DNA of 64,000 bases from Sphaerolaimus hirsutus (taxonomy: Eukaryota; Nematoda; Chromadorea; Monhysterida; Sphaerolaimidae). Under the pieces are notes generated by a model. The model was not told where the DNA came from. It was given only the letters and a program-made list of their open reading frames with translations, and did not search any database. The DNA lies in the NCBI GenBank assembly GCA_964036195.1, contig OZ038454.1:26646315-26710314 (forward strand), written 5' to 3'. Both the position numbers and the translations under genes were made by a program. The first letter of the stretch is position 1, and each line of letters opens with the position of its first letter. Below are positions 54,431-64,000 of this stretch, in pieces.

Positions 54431-54576
54431 AGAAAGAGTGCAAAATTGCACTTGCCTCAGGCGGGAATCGAACCCGCACCTCTCGTATAGAACACGAGTG
54501 CCCTAACCACTACACTACAGAGGCGGCTGGGCTCTTCACTATTAGGGGCTGACATGCTGCATCGGCAATGCCCTTA
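54431..54576 (-). mobile_element. 146-bp tRNA-bearing insertion with 7-bp TSD
   Basis: Present only in the first satellite unit; other units join directly at ACGACACTATGTATGTACC. ACACTAT flanks the insert at 54424-54430 and 54577-54583. The size and target duplication suggest retroposition of a tRNA-derived (SINE-like) sequence, though no poly-A tail was seen. Confidence 0.75.
54454..54524 (-). tRNA. tRNA-Arg (UCU)-like gene
   Basis: The minus strand folds as a 71-nt cloverleaf. The acceptor is GCCTCTG with CTGAGGC (one mismatch) and the D-arm is GTGTAGTGGTTAGGGCAC. The anticodon stem is CTCGT/ACGAG with loop GTTCTAT, giving anticodon UCU. The T-arm is GCGGG-TTCGATT-CCCGC. A and B boxes look intact. 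It may be a functional tRNA gene or a SINE head. Confidence 0.75.
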
Positions 54577-55084
54577 ACACTATGTATGTACCTTTGTCCG
54601 TTGGGCAATCATAACTACGTATAGCACTGTAGGTACTTGTCAATGTATTTTCTACATGCCGTTCTATTTGAGGTGCCACTCTATTAGAAGAAATATGGCA
54701 CTTGATTTATACTTATCTACAAATGATGAGCACTCAACAGATGTGTCGAAAAATTTATTTCTTTTATAATAAACACACCCCAAAATCTGTGCGGGTTGCA
54801 CAAAAAGTGCAAAAACATCAATTTTGATCGTTTTGACCTAAGCCTATCGATAGGCTTAGGTGTCAAAGTTGCTTGCAGACGCTTCACTCACACGCAAACA
54901 CTCGCAGCACACACTCACACGAACACTGGTCGCCAAACGAAGTCACACCAAAAAATGGTGGTTAATTATGAACGGTTACCACCATAATTACATATATTCA
55001 AATAGAGTCCCCCTTGAAATGAAGATTATGTGTGTACTTTTGTCCGGAAATATTCTGACATATTGCATGGAAGCAAGCAAAACG

Positions 55085-55225
55085 GGACGGGATTCGAACC
55101 AGCAAAAAGAAAAGCACACTGCGCTACACTGCACCAAGCTATTTACCTTGTAACGCGTGGGTAAAAACAGGTTGAAATTTGCTGTGGCGCAGTGTTCTTT
55201 TGATTTCACTGGTTCGAATCCCGCT
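55085..55225. repeat. Inverted pair of tRNA-like segments in satellite
   Basis: A minus-strand TAGCGCAGTGTGC / GGTTCGAATCCC pair (about 55087-55135) faces a plus-strand TGGCGCAGTGTTC / GGTTCGAATCCC pair (about 55182-55222). These look like Pol III A and B boxes with shortened spacing, so they are tRNA-derived relics rather than tRNAs. The pair recurs in later units. Confidence 0.5.
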
Positions 55226-55772
55226 AAGTTAGGGCTTGCCTCAAAACGATCATGATTGCCTTTTTGCATTTTTTTGCCAACCCAAAAACATTCACGTTGA
55301 CAATCAATCTATGCGTGACGACACTTCGTGAATCTTCACCGCACATCACACACACACCCCTACCTAGTGATGGAAAAGCGCCATGACGCTGGCGCTAGCG
55401 CCAAAGGTCAATTTGGTATGTATTTGCGCATGCGGGGGGGGTCAATCCAGCAAAATTTAATACACATCGGAAAACAGATCACTTATGATTAGCGCTAACT
55501 CAAAGCAAAAAGTGCCATGGCGCAAAATTACCCCCCCCCTCAAAATTATCACTCAGAAACAATCACCCGCGTGGTAATTTGAGGAAATACGGTAAGTATT
55601 TATCTGCATATCTCTCAATAGTGACAATCACGTAACTTAGCAGATTTTTAGGGGTCGCACTATTGGACTGGGGTTGCAATAATAGAGTATTTACGGTATG
55701 TACATTTGTCCGTTGGGCAAGTATCACTACGTACGACACTGTATGTACTTTTGTCCATTGGGCAAGTATCAC

Positions 55773-55937
55773 TACCGTATTTCTCCGTGTATAAGGCCCC
55801 CCTGATCATAGTGCCCCGGGCATTATACATTGCCAAAAGTTCCATGCATAGTGCCCGGGCACTGTGCACAGTACTTGGAAAGTGTTCAAATAAAGCCCCC
55901 AAATTTGTATAGTGCCCAGGGCCTTATACGGTATTTA
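55773..55937. mobile_element. MITE CCGTATTTCTCCGTGTATAAGGC inside satellite unit
   Basis: Inverted ends CCGTATTTCTCCGTGTATAAGGCCCC and GGGCCTTATACGGTATTTACGG. Repeated in the following units at about 58405-58569, 61047-61211 and 63679-63843. A half-site (GGCCTTATACACAGAGAAATACGG) occurs elsewhere in each unit, for example 54339-54362. Confidence 0.7.
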
Positions 55938-56000
55938 CGGATGACACTGTATTTAGGTACTTTTGTCCATTGGGCGATTGTCACTACTTACGACACTATG

Positions 56001-56250
56001 TATACTCCGATTACTTTACACCTTGCATGCGTGGTTCCCGCTGGAAGTGTGCCAACGGTGGTTAACGCATGTGAGTTTCATAAAAAGATGACAATTTTGA
56101 TTGTTGTTACAATGTTATTCATTAACATATTCACATCGATGAATTTTTTTCATCTTTTTACGCAAATCACATGATTTGATAATCATTGGCACGCTTCCAA
56201 CGCGAGACATAAATCAGTGCGAGGGCAGAGTATCATGTACGCCGAGTATA
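56001..56250. mobile_element. MITE with TATACTCCG ends inside satellite unit
   Basis: Homologue of 33183-33430. Also at 58633-58882 and 61275-61524; a partial copy closes the preceding unit at about 53372-53471. Confidence 0.75.
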
Positions 56251-59200
56251 TGTATAATACCTTTGTCTGTTGGGTGATCATCATAACTACGTATAGCACT
56301 GTAGGTACTTGTCAATGTATTTTCTACATGCCGTTCTATTTGAGGTGCCACTCTATTAGAAGAAATATGGTACTTGATTTATACTTATCTACAGATGAGA
56401 ACGCAACAGATGCCTCGAAAAATTGATTTATTTTATAATTAACACACCCCAAAATCTGTGCGGGTTGCACAAAAAGTGCAAAAACATCAATTTTGATCAT
56501 TTTGACCTAAGCCTATTGATAGGCTTAGGTGTCAAAGTTGCCCGCAGACGCTTCACTCACACGCAAACACTCGCAGCACACACTCACACGAACACTGGTC
56601 ACCAAACAAAGTCACACCAAAAAATGGTGGTTAATTATGAACGGTTACCACCATAATTACCTATATTCAAATAGAGTCCCCCTTGAAATGAACATTATGT
56701 GTGTACTTTTGTCCGGAACTATTCTGACATATTGCATGGAAGCAAGCAAAACGGGACGGGAGTCGAACCAGCAAAATGAAAAGCACACTGCGCTACACTG
56801 CACTGCACATGTCCCGATTGCATAAATTACATATTTTACTTACTTTAAATTACGTAAATTACACCAGTTTGGCGTGTTGCCAGAGCTGCGCAATTTACGA
56901 TTTAAGTAAATCACGTTGCGCGAGCTGCGTGATTCGTGTAGTGATTCGCAAATCGCGTCAATATAGAAAAGCGGGCAGCGAGTGGAAAAATCGTGATTCA
57001 TACCTATTCAAATTAGGGAAATCTACATAACAGGAAATGCCAATCTACATCGTGGGACTTGTAAGAAAATACGGATGGCGTCTAGATAAGCCATTGAATA
57101 TAAACATTCTGGCCAGGGCCTTATACACAGAGAAATACGGTATTTACGTACGACACTGTATTTTGGTACTTTTGTCCATTGGGCAATTGTCACTACTTAC
57201 GACACTATGTATGTACCTTTGTCCGTTGGGCGATCATAACTACGTATAGCACTGTAGGTACTTGTCAATGTATTTTCTACATGCCGTTCTATTTGAGGTG
57301 CCACTCTATTAGAAGAAATATGGCACTTGATTTATACTTATCTACAAATGATGAGCACTCAACAGATGCGTCGAAAAATTTATTTCTTTTATAATAAACA
57401 CACCCCAAAATCTGTGCGGGTTGCACAAAAAGTGCAAAAACATCAATTTTGATCGTTTTGACCTAAGCCTATCGATAGGCTTAGGTGTCAAAGTTGCCCG
57501 CAGACGCTTCACTCACACGCAAACACTCGCAGCACACACTCACACGAACACTGGTCGCCAAACGAAGTCACACCAAAAAATAGTGGTTAATTATGAACGG
57601 TTACCACCATAATTACATATATTCAAATAGAGTCCCCCTTGAAATGAAGATTATGTGTGTACTTTTGTCCGGAAATATTCTGACATATTGCATGGAAGCA
57701 AGCAAAACGGGACGGGATTCGAACCAGCAAAAAGAAAAGCACACTGCGCTACACTGCACCAAGGTATTTACCTTGTAACGCGTGGGTAAAAACAGGTTGA
57801 AATTTGCTGTGGCGCAGTGTTCTTTTGATTTCACTGGTTCGAATCCCGCTAAGTTAGGGCTTGCCTCAAAACGATCATGATTGTCTTTTTGCATTTTTTT
57901 GCCGACCCAAAAACATTCACGTTGACAATCAATCTATGTGTGATGACACTTCGTGAATCTTCACCGCCCATCACACACACACCCCTACCTAGTGATGGAA
58001 AAGCGCCATGACGCTGGCGCTAGCGCCAAAGGTCAATTTGGTATGTATTTGCGCATGCGGGGGGGGGGGGGTCAATCCAGCAAAATTTAATACACATCGG
58101 AAAACAGATCACTTATGATTAGCGCTAACTCAAATCAAAAAGTGCCATGGCGCAAAATTACCCCCCCCCCCTCAAAATTCTCACTCAGAAACAATCACCC
58201 GCGTGGTAATTTGAGGAAATACGGTAAGTATTTATCTGCATATCTCTCAATAGTGACAATCACGTAACTTAGCAGATTTTTAGGGGTCGCACTATTGGAC
58301 TGGGGTTGCAATAACAGAGTATTTACGGTATGTACTTTTGTCCGTTGGGCAAGTATCACTACGTACGACACTGTATGTACTTTTGTCCATTGGGCAAGTA
58401 TCACTACCGTATTTCTCCGTGTATAAGGCCCCCCTGATCATAGTGCCCCGGGCATTATACATTGCCAAAAGTTCCATGCATAGTGCCCGGGCACTGTGCA
58501 CAGTACTTGGAAAGTGTTCAAATAAAGCCCCCAAATTTGTATAGTGCCCAGGGCCTTATACGGTATTTACGGATGACACTGTATTTAGGTACTTTTGTCC
58601 ATTGGGCGATTGTCACTACTTACGACACTATGTATACTCCGATTACTTTACACCTTGCACGTGTGGTTCCCGCTGGAAGTGTGCCAACGGTGGTTAACGC
58701 ATGTGAGTTTCATAAAAAGATGACAAAATTGATTGTTGTTACAATGTTATTCATTAACATATTCACATCGATGAATTTTTTTCATCTTTTTACGCAAATC
58801 ACATGATTTGATAATCATTGGCACGCTTCCAACGCGAGACATAAATCAGTGCGAGGGCAGAGTATCATGTACGCCGAGTATATGTATAATACCTTTGTCT
58901 GTTGGGTGATCATCGTAACTACGTATAGCACTGTAGGTACTTGTCAATGTATTTTCTACATGCCGTTCTATTTGAGGTGCCACTCTATTAGAAGAAATAT
59001 GGTACTTGATTTATACTTATCTACAGATGAGAACTCAACAGATGCCTCAAAAAATTGATTTATTTTATAATTAACACACCCCAAAATCTGTGCGGGTTGC
59101 ACAAAAAGTGCAAAAACATCAATTTTGATCGTTTTGACCTAAGCCTATCGATAGGCTTAGGTGTCAAAGTTGCCCGCAGACGCTTCACTCACACGCAAAC

Positions 59201-62200
59201 ACTCGCAGCACACACTCACACGAACACTGGTCGCCAAACGAAGTCACACCAAAAAATGGTGGTTAATTATGAACGGTTACCATTACCACCATAATTACCT
59301 ATATTCAAATAGAGTCCCCCTTGAAATGAACATTATGTGTGTACTTTTGTCCGGAACTATTCTGACATATTGCATGGAAGCAAGCAAAACGGGACGGGAT
59401 TCGAACCAGCAAAATGAAATGCACACTGCGCTACACTGCACTGCGCATGTCCCGATTGCATAAATTACATATTTTACTTACTTTAAATTACGTAAATTAC
59501 ACCAGTTTGGCGTGTTGCCAGAGCTGCGCAATTTACGATTTAAGTAAATCACGTTGCGCGAGCTGCGTGATTCGTGCAGTGATTCGCAAATCGCGTCAAT
59601 ATAGAAAAGCGGGCAGCGAGTGGAAAAATCGTGATTCATACCTATTCAAATTAGGGAAATCTACATAACAGGAAATGCCAATCTACATCGTGGGACTTGT
59701 AAGAAAATACGGACGGCGTCTAGATAGCCATTGAATATAAACATTCTGGCCAGGGCCTTATACACAGAGAAATACGGTATTTACGTACGACACTGTATTT
59801 TGGTACTTTTGTCCATTGGGCAATTGTCACTACTTACGACACTATGTATGTACCTTTGTCCGTTGGGCGATCATAACTACGTATAGCACTGTAGGTACTT
59901 GTCAATGTATTTTCTACATGCCGTTCTATTTGAGGTGCCACTCTATTAGAAGAAATATGGCACTTGATTTATACTTATCTACAAATGATGAGCACTCAAC
60001 AGATGCGTCGAAAAATTTATTTCTTTTATAATAAACACACCCCAAAATCTGTGCGGGTTGCACAAAAAGTGCAAAAACATCAATTTTGATCGTTTTGACC
60101 TAAGCCTATCAATAGGCTTAGGTGTCAAAGTTGCCCGCAGACGCTTCACTCACACGCAAACACTCGCAGCACACACTCACACGAACACTGGTCGCCAAAC
60201 GAAGTCACACCAAAAAATGGTGGTTAATTATGAACGGTTACCACCATAATTACATATATTCAAATAGAGTCCCCCTTGAAATGAAGATTATGTGTGTACT
60301 TTTGTCCGGAAATATTCTGACATATTGCATGGAAGCAAGCAAAACGGGACGGGATTCGAACCAGCAAAAAGAAAAGCACACTGCGCTACACTGCACCAAG
60401 GTATTTACCTTGTAACGCGTGGGTAAAAACAGGTTGAAATTTGCTGTGGCGCAGTGTTCTTTTGATTTCACTGGTTCGAATCCCGCTAAGTTAGGGCTTG
60501 CCTCAAAACGATCATGATTGTTTTTTTGCATTTTTTTGCCGACCCAAAAACATTCACGTTGACAATCAATCTAGGTATGTGTGATGACACTTCGTGAATC
60601 TTCACCGCCCATCACACACACACCCCTACCTAGTGATGGAAAAGCGCCATGACGCTGGCGCTAGCGCCAAAGGTCAATTTGGTATGTATTTGCGCATGCG
60701 GGGGGGGGGGTCAATCCAGCAAAATTTAATACACATCGGAAAACAGATCACTTATGATTAGCGCTAACTCAAAGCAAAAAGTGCCATGGCGCAAAATTAC
60801 CCCCCCCCCCCCTCAAAATTCTCACTCAGAAACAATCACCCGCGTGGTAATTTGAGGAAATACGGTAAGTATTTATCTGCATATCTCTCAATAGTGACAA
60901 TCACGTAACTTAGCAGATTTTTAGGGGTCGCACTATTGGACTGGGGTTGCAATAATAGAGTATTTACGGTATGTACTTTTGTCCGTTGGGCAAGTATCAC
61001 TACGTACGACACTGTATGTACTTTTGTCCATTGGGCAAGTATCACTACCGTATTTCTCCGTGTATAAGGCCCCCCCTGATCATAGTGCCCCGGGCATTAT
61101 ACATTGCCAAAAGTTCCATGCATAGTGCCCGGGCACTGTGCACAGTACTTGGAAAGTGTTCAAATAAAGCCCCCAAATTTGTATAGTGCCCAGGGCCTTA
61201 TACGGTATTTACGGATGACACTGTATTTAGGTACTTTTGTCCATTGGGCGATTGTCACTACTTACGACACTATGTATACTCCGATTACTTTACACCTTGC
61301 ACGCGTGGTTCCCGCTGGAAGTGTGCCAACGGTGGTTAACGCATGTGAGTTTCATAAAAAGATGACAAAATTGATTGTTGTTACAATGTTATTCATTAAC
61401 ATATTCACATCGATGAATTTTTTTCATCTTTTTACGCAAATCACATGATTTGATAATCATTGGCACGCTTCCAACGCGAGACATAAATCAGTGCGAGGGC
61501 AGAGTATCATGTACGCCGAGTATATGTATAATACCTTTGTCTGTTGGGTGATCATCATAACTACGTATAGCACTGTAGGTACTTGTCAATGTATTTTCTA
61601 CATGCCATTCTATTTGAGGTGCCACTCTATTAGAAGAAATATGGTACTTGATTTATACTTATCTACAGATGAGAACGCAACAGATGCCTCGAAAAATTGA
61701 TTTATTTTATAATTAACACACCCCAAAATCTGTGCGGGTTGCACAAAAAGTGCAAAAACATCAATTTTGATCATTTTGACCTAAGCCTATTGATAGGCTT
61801 AGGTGTCAAAGTTGCCCGCAGACGCTTCACTCACACGCAAACACTCACAGCACACACTCACACGAACACTGGTCACCAAACGAAGTCACACCAAAAAATG
61901 GTGGTTAATTATGAACGGTTACCACCATAATTACCTATATTCAAATAGAGTCCCCCTTGAAATGAACATTATGTGTGTACTTTTGTCCGGAACTATTCTG
62001 ACATATTGCATGGAAGCAAGCAAAACGGGACGGGATTCGAACCAGCAAAATGAAAAGCACACTGCGTTACACTGCACTGCGCATGTCCCGATTGCATAAA
62101 TTACTCATTTTACTTACTTTAAATTACGTAAATTACACCAGTTTGGCGTGTTGCCAGAGCTGCGCAATTTACGATTTAAGTAAATCACGTTGCGCGAGCT

Positions 62201-64000
62201 GCGTGATTCGTGCAGTGATTCGCAAATCGCGTCAATATAGAAAAGCGGGCAGCGAGTGGAAAAATCGTGATTCATACCTATTCAAATTAGGGAAATCTAC
62301 ATAACAGGAAATGCCAATCTACATCGTGGGACTTGTAAGAAAATACGGACGGCGTCTAGATAAGCCATTGAATATAAACATTCTGGCCTGGGCCTTATAC
62401 ACAGAGAAATACGGTATTTATGTACGACACTGTATTTTGGTACTTTTGTCCATTGGGCAATTGTCACTACTTACGACACTATGTATGTACCTTTGTCCGT
62501 TGGGCGATCATAACTACGTATAGCACTGTAGGTACTTGTCAATGTATTTTCTACATGCCGTTCTATTTGAGGTGCCACTCTATTAGAAGAAATATGGCAC
62601 TTGATTTATACTTATCTACAAATGATGAGCACTCAACAGATGCGTCGAAAAATTTATTTCTTTTATAATAAACACACCCCAAAATCTGTGCGGGTTGCAC
62701 AAAAAGTGCAAAAACATCAATTTTGATCGTTTTGACCTAAGCCTATCGATAGGCTTAGGTGTCAAAGTTGCCCGCAGATGCTTCACTCACACGCAAACAC
62801 TCGCAGCACACACTCACACGAACACTGGTCGCCAAACGAAGTAACACCAAAAAATGGTGGTTAATTATGAACGGTTACCACCATAATTACATATATTCAA
62901 ATAGAGTCCCCCTTGAAATGAAGATTATGTGTGTACTTTTGTCCGGAAATATTCTGACATATTGCATGGAAGCAAGCAAAACGGGACAGGATTCGAACCA
63001 GCAAAAAGAAAAGCACACTGCGCTACACTGCACCAAGGTATTTACCTTGTAACGCGTGGGTAAAAACAGGTTGAAATTTGCTGTGGCGCAGTGTTCTTTT
63101 GATTTCACTGGTTCGAATCCCGCTAAGTTAGGGCTTGCCTCAAAACGATCATGATTGTCTTTTTGCATTTTTTTGCCGACCCAAAAACATTCACGTTGAC
63201 AATCAAACTATGTGTGACGACACTTCGTGAATCTTCACCGCCCATCACACACACACCCCTACCTAGTGATGGAAAAGCGCCATGACGCTGGCGCTAGCGC
63301 CAAAGGTCAATTTGGTATGTATTTGCGCATGCGGGGGGGGGGGGGGGTCAATCCAGCAAAATTTAATACACATCGAAAACAGATCACTTATGATTAGCGC
63401 TAACTCAAAGCAAAAAGTGCCATGGCGCAAAATTACCCCCCCCCCTCAAAATTCTCACTCAGAAACAATCACCCGCGTGGTAATTTGAGGAAATACGGTA
63501 AGTATTTATCTGCATATCTCTCAATAGTGACAATCACGTAACTTAGCAGATTTTTAGGGGTCGCACTATTGGACTGGGGTTGCAATAATAGAGTATTTAC
63601 AGTATGTACTTTTGTCCGTTGGGCAAGTATCACTACGTACGACACTGTATGTACTTTTGTCCATTGGGCAAGTATCACTACCGTATTTCTCCGTGTATAA
63701 GGCCCCCCTGATCATAGTGCCCCGGGCATTATACATTGCCAAAAGTTCCATGCATAGTGCCCGGGCACTGTGCACAGTACTTGGAAAGTGTTCAAATAAA
63801 GCCCCCAAATTTGTATAGTGCCCAGGGCCTTATACGGTATTTACGGATGACACTGTATTTAGGTACTTTTGTCCATTGGGCGATTGTCACTACTTACGAC
63901 ACTATGTATACTCCGATTACTTTACACCTTGCACGCGTGGTTCCCGCTGGAAGTGTGCCAACAGTGGTTAACGCATGTGAGTTTCATAAAAAGATGACAA

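Larger units (their letters stand above)
53024..64000. repeat. Satellite / tandem array, ~2.63-2.64-kb unit
   Basis: A marker, GCGAGGGCAGAGTATCATG, recurs at about 53438, 56216, 58848 and 61490, giving periods of 2778 (with a 153-bp insertion), 2632 and 2642. The window ends inside a further unit. Each unit has two diverged half-copies sharing the segment from GTTGGGCGATCATAACTACG to ATTCTGACATATTGCATGG. It also has one TATACTCCG MITE, one CCGTATTTCTCCGTGTATAAGGC MITE, C/G homopolymer runs of variable length, and the 26-bp palindrome ACCTAAGCCTATCGATAGGCTTAGGT (or ATTGAT). The first 350 bp (53024-53370) are a partial, scrambled unit. Many short frames repeat from unit to unit; none looks like a gene. 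Confidence 0.95.

Noticed and set aside
55085-55225. Functional tRNA genes in each satellite unit
   Set aside because: A and B boxes are present but spacing is too short for a cloverleaf and no anticodon arm forms.
53439-63818. Short open frames recurring in every satellite unit as a gene family
   Set aside because: They repeat because the DNA does, occur on both strands, contain MITE ends and tRNA relics, and show no protein-like composition.

Overview
The window is nuclear DNA of an invertebrate metazoan. It carries spliced genes with short exons, a BEL/Pao retroelement with an env-like module, many hAT-like MITEs and a large tandem satellite. A species cannot be named. An arthropod is plausible from the repeat mix, but this is inference. 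Recognisable host genes occupy only the first 14 kb: the last exons of the proteasome alpha-type-3 subunit gene (1693-3514, + strand), then a DCAF8/WDR42A-like WD40 gene (6601-13693 or beyond, + strand). Its introns are filled with non-autonomous transposons. Several of these have exact 8-bp target-site duplications, which lets their ends be called to the base.

From 15552 to 21454 lies the 3' part of a BEL/Pao element on the minus strand: LTR, polypurine tract, integrase and a long envelope-like region. It is cut off just upstream of the integrase, so gag, protease, RT and RNase H are missing. The cut is at the outer end of a 30.7-kb structure (21455-52162) made of two near-perfect inverted arms of about 5.94 kb around an 18.8-kb unique core. 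This is the most notable object in the window.

The core encodes, all spliced and on the + strand: a small signal-peptide/one-TM cysteine-rich protein (30072-31715), an approximately 700-residue secretory coiled-coil membrane protein (32201-38465), a roughly 225-residue basic protein (40036-41743), and a family-B DNA polymerase with zinc fingers, Exo I-III and motif A (42460-46279). On the minus strand is a cysteine-repeat gene (27541-28760). Each arm carries a copy of a 13-exon gene (23388-26586 minus, 47031-50229 plus), and each arm ends in a 110-bp-arm hairpin. I read this as a Polinton/Maverick-like or related endogenous DNA-virus-like element that has collected introns. The right arm cuts the polymerase gene off before motifs B and C, and the flanks show no target duplication. 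The present inverted-repeat structure is therefore probably a secondary rearrangement or an assembly effect, not the original element ends. No integrase or capsid gene was recognised.

From 52163 there is a short flank with one possible exon. From about 53.0 kb to the window end there is a satellite with a period of about 2.63-2.64 kb. Each unit contains two diverged half-copies, MITEs, a 26-bp palindrome and tRNA-like segments. One unit has been interrupted by a 146-bp insert carrying a tRNA-Arg(UCU)-like gene with a 7-bp target duplication.
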